Source: Patescibacteria group bacterium
GTDB lineage: Bacteria; Patescibacteriota; Minisyncoccia; UBA6257; 2-01-FULL-56-20
DNA: 18,811 bases
Reading direction: 5' to 3'
NCBI GenBank assembly: GCA_025054755.1
Contig: JANWZH010000008.1
Location: 1 to 18,811, forward strand
Below, in pieces: positions 1 through 5,143 of this stretch (position 1 is its first letter; each line of letters starts with the position of its first letter). Made by a program: the position numbers and the translations under genes. The notes beneath the pieces are model-generated. The model saw only the letters and a program-made list of their open reading frames with translations, made no database searches and had not been told where the DNA came from.

Positions 1-118
1 ACTTCAGTTCCCACAACTACGAGACTCAAAAATAACGAACAATTCACAGGATCTGATGGGTTCACAAAGAAGCTTTTACGAGCATGCCATAATCAGGAAA
101 GATAGTAAATTTTTTTAA
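1..118. other. Unassigned left-edge segment of higher G+C
   Basis: The first ~105 bases have about 40% G+C by eye, whereas the sequence right after is nearly pure A/T. Two plus-strand frames stay open from the window edge: one ends at a TAG near 109 and the other at a TAA at 116-118, so this could be the 3' end of a gene lying mostly outside the window. On the minus strand one frame is also open across most of it. I recognise neither a protein nor an RNA family here. It could equally be a non-coding RNA 3' end or foreign DNA. Confidence 0.3.
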
Positions 119-140
119 AAAAATTATTTAAAACAAATTT

Positions 141-168
141 TTGATTTTATTTTTAAACATATTAAAAT
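141..168 (+). promoter_or_regulatory. Putative tyrS promoter (leaderless type)
   Basis: TTGATT at 141-146 and TAAAAT at 163-168 are separated by 16 bases. The -10 element ends 6 bases before the tyrS ATG at 175, so transcription would start on or within a base of the start codon. No Shine-Dalgarno sequence is present. The high A/T content makes chance matches easy, so the support comes mainly from the same arrangement recurring at other genes. Confidence 0.5.
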
Positions 169-174
169 GTTTTT

Positions 175-1365
175 ATGACAAAAAAACAAAAAATTAATCA
201 TTTATTAGAACATAATGTAGTTGATATTATTGATAAAAAACATTTAGAAAAAAATTTATTATCAGCTAAAAAATTAAGAGTTAAGCACGGCATTGATCCA
301 ACTGGTAAAAATATTCATATTGGTAGAGCAGTTGTTTTGTGGAAGTTGCGTGAATTTCAAGAATTGGGTCATAAAATTATTTTAATTATTGGTGATTTTA
401 CTGCTCAAATTGGAGATCCTTCAGATAAATTAGCTAAACGACCATTTTTAGATGAGCATGAAATTAAACAAAATATGAAAAATTATTTATCTCAAATTGG
501 CAAAATTTTAGATTTATCAAAATGTGAAATCCATCATAATAGTAAATGGTTAAAAAAATTAAATTTTAAAGATATTTCAAAATTAGCCGATATATTTACA
601 ATTCAGCAAATGTTAGAAAGAAGAAATTTTGCTGAACGTTTTAAAAATAATCAAGAAATAAGTTTAAGAGAAACTCTTTATCCAATTATGCAGGGTTATG
701 ATTCTGTTGCAGTTAAGGCTGATTTAGAATTAGGAGGAGCAGATCAATTGTTTAATTTGCATGCTGGTCGAAAAATTCAAGAATTTTTTGGTCAAAAACC
801 GCAAGATATTTTAACAACTAAAATGCTTTTAGGATTAGATGGTAGAAAAATGTCAACTAGTTGGGGTAATGTTATAAATATTAATGATAGTCCTGATGAA
901 CAATACGGGAAAATAATGTCAATGCGCGATGAAATGATTCCAGAATATTTAACAATTACTACAAACTTGCCTGAATCAAAAATTAATGAGTTATTAAAAT
1001 TATTTCAAGAACAAAAAATCAATCCAAAAGAAATAAAAAAAATAATTGCTTTTAATATTGTAAATTTGTATTGGGGTAAAACTGCTGCTCAAAAAGCTGA
1101 AAACAATTTTGAAAAATTATTTGTTAAAAAAGAAATTACAGAAGACATTCCAATTTTAAAAATTAAAAAATCAGAAAATATGGCCATAGATGTTGTTTTA
1201 TTATCAAGAGTTGTAAAAAGTAAAAGTGAGGCTTGGCGATTAATTTTGCAAGGCGGATTAAAAATTAATAATCAAAAAATTGAAGACCCTAAAAAAGTTA
1301 TTAATTTGAAAAATAATGATATAATAAAAATAGGCAAACATCAATTCTTTAAAATCAGTTTTTAA
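175..1365 (+). CDS. tyrS: Tyrosyl-tRNA synthetase
   Basis: Class I aminoacyl-tRNA synthetase that charges tRNA-Tyr in the cytoplasm. The 396 residues fit a full-length bacterial TyrRS. The Rossmann fold begins with the conserved DPT (41-43) and the HIGH signature, here HIGR (48-51). The tyrosine-pocket helix reads QGYDSVAVKADLELGGADQ (173-191), and the KMSKS loop is KMSTS (225-229). Residues ~335-396 form an S4-type RNA-binding domain for the tRNA. The first ATG is chosen because the -10-like element lies just upstream and nothing longer is open. The gene stands alone on its promoter and is followed after 35 bases by a pilin-like gene. The family call is secure. Substitutions in both signature motifs are unusual, but every other landmark is intact, so it should be functional. 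Confidence 0.95.
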   Translation: MTKKQKINHLLEHNVVDIIDKKHLEKNLLSAKKLRVKHGIDPTGKNIHIGRAVVLWKLREFQELGHKIILIIGDFTAQIGDPSDKLAKRPFLDEHEIKQNMKNYLSQIGKILDLSKCEIHHNSKWLKKLNFKDISKLADIFTIQQMLERRNFAERFKNNQEISLRETLYPIMQGYDSVAVKADLELGGADQLFNLHAGRKIQEFFGQKPQDILTTKMLLGLDGRKMSTSWGNVININDSPDEQYGKIMSMRDEMIPEYLTITTNLPESKINELLKLFQEQKINPKEIKKIIAFNIVNLYWGKTAAQKAENNFEKLFVKKEITEDIPILKIKKSENMAIDVVLLSRVVKSKSEAWRLILQGGLKINNQKIEDPKKVINLKNNDIIKIGKHQFFKISF

Positions 1366-1380
1366 TTGATTTTAAAGAAT
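1344..1380 (+). terminator. 14-bp perfect hairpin spanning the tyrS stop codon
   Basis: The arms 1344-1357 and 1367-1380 are perfectly complementary (attctttaaaatca / tgattttaaagaat) around a 9-base loop that contains the tyrS stop codon (1363-1365). It is AT-rich and lacks a clean U-tract, so it is not a textbook rho-independent terminator. It could stabilise the tyrS mRNA 3' end. The right arm also overlaps the putative -35 element of the next gene. Confidence 0.4.
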
Positions 1381-1393
1381 GATATGTTAAAAT
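1366..1393 (+). promoter_or_regulatory. Putative leaderless promoter of the pilin-peptidase gene
   Basis: TTGATT (1366-1371), 16 bases, then TAAAAT (1388-1393), with 7 bases to the ATG at 1401. The two hexamers and their spacing are identical to those in front of tyrS. Confidence 0.5.
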
Positions 1394-1400
1394 AAAAAAT

Positions 1401-2366
1401 ATGAATTCTAAATTTTTTTTATTTTTTATTTTATTTTTAGGATTTATAATTTTAATAAATTTTAGTTTAGCTCAAAATTCTACAAATACTACTAATTCTG
1501 CTAATTCTAATCAAAATTCTAGTCAAACTAATGTTGTTAATTCTGGGACAAAAATTCCGTCATTAAAAGAAAAAGAACCAGGAAAATTAATTAATCAATT
1601 TTACGAATTTCTTTTAATTATTAGTGGTTTTTTGGCTTTTGCAACAATTGTTTATGGAGGAATTCAAAGAATTTTAAATGCTAATAACCCATCTAAAATT
1701 TCAGATGCCAACGAACGAATTAAATCAGCATTTTTAGGGATACTTTTGCTTTTTGGAGCATATATTCTTTTAAGATTAGTTAATCCTAATTTAGTAAATT
1801 TAAAACTGCCAGAATTAGAAGAAATAAAAGTTGAGCAAGAAAAAGTTAGTGCAAATACTCAAACTACAAACGTCGAAGCTGGAAAAAATAATGAAACGGG
1901 AAAAGCAGGAAGAAGTTTATCTGATACAGAAGCAAGAACAATTTTAAAAAATAATGGAATTGATTCTAAACTTACAAATACAACACTAGAGGGAATTAAA
2001 GAAGGAACGATTAATGAATTAATTAGAATGAAAAAAGAGTGTGATGAATGGTTAAAAAAATGGTATCCAAATGAATCTCAGAATGGTTGTTATGTTTACG
2101 TAACCGGAGGGACAGAAAATATTGGTGTTCATAGTCCTGGCGCTTGTAGCCATGTTAATGGATATAAAATAGATATTGCTATTAATCCAAGACTTGACGA
2201 ATTTATTAAGAAAACGTATTGTTTTAAAAAAGGAAATGATTGTACATATTATGACATAAGAGTTGGAGATAATGCTTTAATGTATAAAAGCCCAACAGGA
2301 TCTTTTTATGCAAGGGAAACTAATCCACCTCATTGGGATATTCAAATTACATCACAATGTCCATAA
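1401..2366 (+). CDS. Exported VirB2/TrbC-like pilin fused to a putative M15-type peptidase domain
   Basis: This 321-residue protein has three parts. Residues 1-24 are a signal peptide ending SLA before Gln25, followed by an Asn/Ser/Thr-rich linker. Residues ~66-127 hold two hydrophobic helices joined by a short charged loop, the pattern of the small T4SS pilin family that recurs in the next two genes. Residues ~175-321 form a Cys-containing extracytoplasmic domain with SHVNGYKID (250-258), matching the SxHxxGxxxD zinc-site motif of M15 D,D-carboxypeptidases. Glu306 and His311 (in PPHWDI) could supply the catalytic acid and third zinc ligand. If so, it would cut peptidoglycan stem peptides at the cell surface, perhaps to make room for a fibre or secretion channel. 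The pilin-like part is fairly clear; the peptidase call rests on motif spacing and is tentative. Confidence 0.6.
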   Translation: MNSKFFLFFILFLGFIILINFSLAQNSTNTTNSANSNQNSSQTNVVNSGTKIPSLKEKEPGKLINQFYEFLLIISGFLAFATIVYGGIQRILNANNPSKISDANERIKSAFLGILLLFGAYILLRLVNPNLVNLKLPELEEIKVEQEKVSANTQTTNVEAGKNNETGKAGRSLSDTEARTILKNNGIDSKLTNTTLEGIKEGTINELIRMKKECDEWLKKWYPNESQNGCYVYVTGGTENIGVHSPGACSHVNGYKIDIAINPRLDEFIKKTYCFKKGNDCTYYDIRVGDNALMYKSPTGSFYARETNPPHWDIQITSQCP

Positions 2367-2408
2367 TAATTAATAAAGTTAATATAATATATAATAATTT
2401 AATTGTGT

Positions 2409-2414
2409 TATAAT
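2409..2414 (+). promoter_or_regulatory. Putative -10 element of the second pilin gene
   Basis: A consensus TATAAT ends 8 bases before the ATG at 2423. No convincing -35 element is visible in the all-A/T sequence upstream. The spacing again predicts a leaderless or nearly leaderless transcript. Confidence 0.4.
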
Positions 2415-2422
2415 AAAAAAAT

Positions 2423-2818
2423 ATGAAAAACAAAAAAAAGTTAATAAGTTTTATAGCAATATTTATTTTGGGATTTTTTTTAATAGCAAATTTTGTTTTA
2501 GCTCAAGGAGTTGCTGGTACAACAGGTGGTTCTAATTCAAGTAGCAAAACTAAAATTACTTTGCTTAATCCATTAAGTTGTGATAATGTTGGTTGTGTTT
2601 TAGAAAAAATTATTGATGCCATTTTTAAAATTTCTATACCAATTACAGTGTTAATGATTTTAATTGGAGCTTTTCAGATTTTAACTGCTGGAGGTCAAGA
2701 AGAAAAATTTAAAGAAGGAAAAAATACAATTAAATGGGCAGTTATTGGTTTTGCTTTAGTTATTCTTTCGCAAGGGTTTGTTAACATAATATTAGATATT
2801 TTAGGAATGAAAAAATAA
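2423..2818 (+). CDS. Exported two-helix VirB2/TrbC-like pilin protein
   Basis: A small secreted or membrane protein of 131 residues. The signal peptide (1-27) ends VLA before Gln28. A Gly/Ser-rich stretch follows, then two hydrophobic helices (~68-88 and ~104-128) separated by a charged loop, ILTAGGQEEKFKEGKNTIKW. This signal peptide plus helix, charged loop, helix is the layout of VirB2/TrbC-type T4SS pilins that are abundant in CPR genomes. Cys53 and Cys58 could form a small disulfide loop. It lies between two genes of the same architecture, so the three probably act together in a surface structure. No T4SS ATPase is in the window, so the assembly machinery must be encoded elsewhere. The actual role is inferred. 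Confidence 0.7.
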   Translation: MKNKKKLISFIAIFILGFFLIANFVLAQGVAGTTGGSNSSSKTKITLLNPLSCDNVGCVLEKIIDAIFKISIPITVLMILIGAFQILTAGGQEEKFKEGKNTIKWAVIGFALVILSQGFVNIILDILGMKK

Positions 2819-2833
2819 ATATATTGAATTTTT

Positions 2834-2861
2834 TTGAAAATATTTTTATGATTATTATATT
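2834..2861 (+). promoter_or_regulatory. Putative promoter of the third pilin gene
   Basis: TTGAAA (2834-2839), 16 bases, then TATATT (2856-2861). The start site would be near 2868, giving a leader of about 37 bases that contains two copies of GTCGAT. This makes it the exception to the leaderless pattern. A second -10-like element right at the gene cannot be excluded. Confidence 0.3.
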
Positions 2862-2867
2862 AAAAAG

Positions 2868-2895
2868 GTCGATTAGAAAAAAATAAAAAGTCGAT
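2868..2895 (+). repeat. Two GTCGAT copies 22 bases apart before the third pilin gene
   Basis: GTCGAT occurs at 2868-2873 and 2890-2895, each followed by an A-rich run, so the unit is a 22-base imperfect tandem repeat. GTCGAT stands out against the A/T background. The spacing of two helical turns and the place near the predicted start of transcription would suit a binding site, but with only two copies it could be chance. Confidence 0.3.
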
Positions 2896-2904
2896 ATTAA
2901 AAAA

Positions 2905-3270
2905 ATGAGTAAATTAGAAAAAATTTTAATTTTAGGAATCCAAATTGTTTTGGTTTTTTCACCATTGGTTTTTGCTCAGCCAACTCCACCAGCTCCACCA
3001 TCAGATGCTGGAATAAGAACCCTAGATGATGTTGTTGTTATTATACAAAATGTTATTAATTGGCTGTTTTTCTTTTTAATTATTTTATCAGTTTTTTTCT
3101 TTATGTTGGCTGCTTTTGATTATTTAACTTCTGCTGGAGAAAAAGAAAACATAGAAAAAGCAAAAAATAGATTAATTTATGGCGCTTTAGCTTTAGTTAT
3201 TGCTCTTTTAGCAAGAGGAATTCCAAGTGTTATAGCAAGTTTCTTTGGGGTAAAAGTCCCAAATATATAA
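2905..3270 (+). CDS. Exported two-helix VirB2/TrbC-like pilin protein
   Basis: A protein of 121 residues. The signal peptide (1-24) ends VFA before Gln25. A short Pro-rich segment leads into two hydrophobic helices (~46-73 and ~92-114) joined by the charged loop DYLTSAGEKENIEKAKNRL. This loop and the flanking helices are the most typical version of the CPR T4SS-pilin family in this window. It is the last of three neighbouring genes of this type and is followed by a strong hairpin terminator. It probably forms or anchors a surface fibre or a secretion-channel component. Function beyond the family is inferred. Confidence 0.75.
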   Translation: MSKLEKILILGIQIVLVFSPLVFAQPTPPAPPSDAGIRTLDDVVVIIQNVINWLFFFLIILSVFFFMLAAFDYLTSAGEKENIEKAKNRLIYGALALVIALLARGIPSVIASFFGVKVPNI

Positions 3271-3294
3271 ACAAATATATTTTTAATAATATTT

Positions 3295-3325
3295 ATCAAA
3301 ACAAGGCGCATAGCCTTGTTTTGAT
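3295..3325 (+). terminator. Hairpin terminator after the pilin genes
   Basis: A 13-bp perfect inverted repeat (atcaaaacaaggc / gccttgttttgat) with a 5-base loop at 3308-3312, starting 25 bases after the third pilin stop codon. A T-containing stretch follows the stem on the plus strand. The G/C pairs at the top of the stem make it stand out from the A/T background. Confidence 0.7.
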
Positions 3326-3332
3326 TTATAAT

Positions 3333-3359
3333 AAAAAACCCTGCAATAATGCAGGGTTT
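3333..3359 (-). terminator. Rho-independent terminator of the minus-strand island
   Basis: A 10-bp perfect stem (aaaccctgca / tgcagggttt, arms 3336-3345 and 3350-3359) with a 4-base loop. Read on the minus strand it lies 17 bases after the membrane-protein stop codon and ends in a run of six T residues. This is the best canonical terminator in the window and it sits next to the pilin terminator. Confidence 0.85.
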
Positions 3360-3376
3360 ATGTTGGTAGTAGAAGT

Positions 3377-4336
3377 TTATTCTACTTCTACTACTGCAAT
3401 GCCTTTTTCGCCACGAAGGCGAAATGTCATGTTTGGGATGTGGCCAAGCCACCTCCTCTCATTTTGATGGACCATTAGTCTTTCCCCGTTAATAAAATAG
3501 AATTCAAGAAATCCTCCTTCAGGTTTTTTATAAACCCTGAATGGAGTTCTTGAATTCATTTGACTTACTTGAATTGTAACCCACCCCGACCAACAATCCG
3601 GATAAATTGGTATCTCAATTTTCGGATTTGATTGGTCAACGATTTCCGTTTTTTCATTTTCGGCACAAATTGGAATATTTGTGCCAGAAACAAGCCTATC
3701 GTTAAGCTGATACGCCAAATTTTGATCTATTTTTTGACGTATCGAACTTAATCCTTGGAAGGTGCGCGGGAAGAAGAGACTTGTTATTAATATAACAAGC
3801 AAAATGCTTGTTATAAAAACAATGACCCTTCTTCCAAGAATACCGCCGGTTCCCCATATTGCTCCTGTGGTTGCCAAGATTGCTGCACAGAGTAATATGG
3901 GTAATATAGAAGATGGATTTTCTCTTAGTGGTAAAAAAACTACCATAAGAGAAAAAAACATTCCAAAGAGCAAAACAGTGCCGCTAAAAATTAGATATGC
4001 ACGTCCAGCTCTTTGGTTTGTAACTCCTATTGATCGCAAGAGTAGATTAATAAAGACTCCAATTGGCGCAGCTATTGTAAATAGTATGAGCGCCAACAGG
4101 CCCCATATTAATCCTGCTCCTGCAATTAGAGAAGAAGAGCCTAATGCAATTCCAGCAATAAATGGGATTGTTGGAATTGCAACACTTGCTAGTGTTAACG
4201 CCAGAAGAAAGAAAAGATATTGTCTGGCCCCACTAACAACTCTTGTCCCCACTGTAGTTGCTGCTTGATTTGCTCCAACAAATATTGTGTAGAGCAAATC
4301 AAAAATAAAATCAAAAAACGCACGAAGGGTTCTCAT
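3377..4336 (-). CDS. Unrecognised multi-pass membrane protein with C-terminal soluble domain
   Basis: I do not recognise this 319-residue protein. After an amphipathic N-terminus it has about five hydrophobic segments (~40-62, 65-100, 112-135, 143-163, 170-189). A soluble domain of ~125 residues follows, with two Cys (224, 248), several Trp and a beta-rich look (about 195-319). The ATG at 4336 is preceded at 3 bases by GGGGGAGG (4347-4340 on the minus strand), a strong ribosome-binding site of a kind the neighbouring genes lack. It begins 10 bases after the stop of the upstream gene, so the two form an operon, ended by the hairpin at 3333-3359. G+C is near 40% and codons use C and G freely, unlike the flanking genes, which suggests recent transfer. 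A partnership with the upstream soluble protein is inferred from the operon only. Confidence 0.7.
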   Translation of the reverse strand: MRTLRAFFDFIFDLLYTIFVGANQAATTVGTRVVSGARQYLFFLLALTLASVAIPTIPFIAGIALGSSSLIAGAGLIWGLLALILFTIAAPIGVFINLLLRSIGVTNQRAGRAYLIFSGTVLLFGMFFSLMVVFLPLRENPSSILPILLCAAILATTGAIWGTGGILGRRVIVFITSILLVILITSLFFPRTFQGLSSIRQKIDQNLAYQLNDRLVSGTNIPICAENEKTEIVDQSNPKIEIPIYPDCWSGWVTIQVSQMNSRTPFRVYKKPEGGFLEFYFINGERLMVHQNERRWLGHIPNMTFRLRGEKGIAVVEVE

Positions 4337-4346
4337 TGTCCTCCCC

Positions 4347-4907
4347 CTACTTTTCTGACCTGCGCTTTAACCAAGAAGGCCTTTGCCTTTCAATCCACTG
4401 AGCTGCTTTTTCATCTATTTCAGCCCAGTTGATTGATTTTGCTTGCTCTGGTTTTTGAGGCTGAAGACTTTTTTCAGCCTCAATAATGATGCGAAAAACC
4501 TCCATTCTTGCCTGGAAATCGCGAATGATGTTTTCTTTCACTTTTTCCAGGTTTTCCGGCGTTGCTTGGGAAAAAAGTTTTTGACTTTCTTCCCAAAATT
4601 TTGCTATCCATTTCTGTGCTGTTTCACTGGCTGAGACTGAAGATTTGGAAGAGTTTTTTTTGTTAAAAAGCTCTCCAGTTGCAAAATCTAAGAAGTCAGT
4701 GGCCTTCTCAATCACGATAGCAGAAGAGCCACTCCCCTTATAGGATTCGGCAAGACCTTTAAGACCCGCCAGAATCCTTTCTGCAACTTCAGTTCTCAGC
4801 CAATGCCCTTCAGGGATATTGGCTGCAAATTTTTGAGCCATTTTCCTTAGGCTTGGGTCTATGATTGTTGAAACTATCGCGTTCCAAGGATTTCTTTGGT
4901 TTGACAT
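4347..4907 (-). CDS. Unrecognised soluble, mostly helical protein (island gene 1)
   Basis: I do not recognise this protein. From ATG 4907 it has 186 residues, is charged and apparently cytoplasmic, with no signal peptide or membrane helix. Helices seem likely over most of its length. There is a Ser-rich linker near residues 85-97 and a Trp- and Arg-rich C-terminus. The ATG at 4907 is preferred over an in-frame TTG two codons upstream because AGGAGG (4919-4914) lies 6 bases before it. A consensus promoter stands immediately upstream, and the membrane-protein gene follows after 10 bases. G+C is about 40%, far above the host background. The stop is TAG, rare in this window. It could be a regulator or partner of the membrane protein, but nothing in the sequence proves that. 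Confidence 0.65.
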   Translation of the reverse strand: MSNQRNPWNAIVSTIIDPSLRKMAQKFAANIPEGHWLRTEVAERILAGLKGLAESYKGSGSSAIVIEKATDFLDFATGELFNKKNSSKSSVSASETAQKWIAKFWEESQKLFSQATPENLEKVKENIIRDFQARMEVFRIIIEAEKSLQPQKPEQAKSINWAEIDEKAAQWIERQRPSWLKRRSEK

Positions 4908-4913
4908 TTTCAA

Positions 4914-4919
4914 CCTCCT
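4914..4919 (-). promoter_or_regulatory. Consensus Shine-Dalgarno site of island gene 1
   Basis: AGGAGG on the minus strand, 6 bases before the ATG at 4907. A perfect Shine-Dalgarno site is exceptional here: apart from the second island gene, no other gene in the window has a recognisable one. Confidence 0.85.
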
Positions 4920-4925
4920 AATTAT

Positions 4926-4954
4926 ATTATATAATAATTTTATAAAAAAGTCAA
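4926..4954 (-). promoter_or_regulatory. Consensus sigma-70 promoter of the island operon
   Basis: TTGACT (4954-4949 on the minus strand), 17 bases, then TATAAT (4931-4926). The predicted start is near 4919, so the short leader would begin at the AGGAGG site. A second TATAAT overlaps at 4926-4921. This is one of the two best promoters in the window. Confidence 0.8.
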
Positions 4955-5012
4955 CTTGAATATTTATTTTTAAAATTATAAATTTAAATAAATATTTTAT
5001 TTTATTAATTTT

Positions 5013-5094
5013 GGGCAGGTGGCGGAATTGGCAGACGCGCCAGGCTTAGGACCTGGTCCAGAAATGGGTGGGAGTTCAAATCTCCCCCTGCCCA
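5013..5094 (+). tRNA. tRNA-Leu (anticodon UAG)
   Basis: A type II tRNA with a long variable arm. The acceptor stem pairs GGGCAGG (5013-5019) with CCTGCCC (5087-5093), and the discriminator A is at 5094. The D-arm carries the usual GGCGGAATTGGCAGAC core. The anticodon stem CCAGG/CCTGG closes the loop CTTAGGA with TAG at 5047-5049, which reads CUN leucine codons. The T-arm is GGGAG-TTCAAAT-CTCCC. CCA is not encoded, so it must be added enzymatically. The gene lies between the divergent island and dnaG. Confidence 0.97.
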
Positions 5095-5108
5095 CATTTT
5101 AAGTTTGT

Positions 5109-5137
5109 TTGTAAAACATTATTTTTTAAAATACAAT
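5109..5137 (+). promoter_or_regulatory. Putative leaderless dnaG promoter
   Basis: TTGTAA (5109-5114), 17 bases, then TACAAT (5132-5137), with 6 bases to the dnaG ATG at 5144. The spacing matches the other leaderless-type starts in this window. Confidence 0.45.
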
Positions 5138-5143
5138 TAAAAA

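Noticed and set aside
1..110. tmRNA or rRNA fragment at the left edge
   Set aside because: No tag peptide ending in an Ala-rich tail, no tRNA-like TTCGA 3' domain and no rRNA signature stretch could be recognised.
3762..4268. Plus-strand open frame of 168 codons
   Set aside because: It is antisense to the island membrane protein, which has a strong ribosome site, an operon partner and a terminator. Its translation has no recognisable domain and is only a shadow.
5013..5094. tRNA-Leu as the integration site of the neighbouring island
   Set aside because: The island lies on the 5' side of the tRNA, whereas elements normally insert at the 3' end. I see no duplicated tRNA tail at the far border and no integrase.
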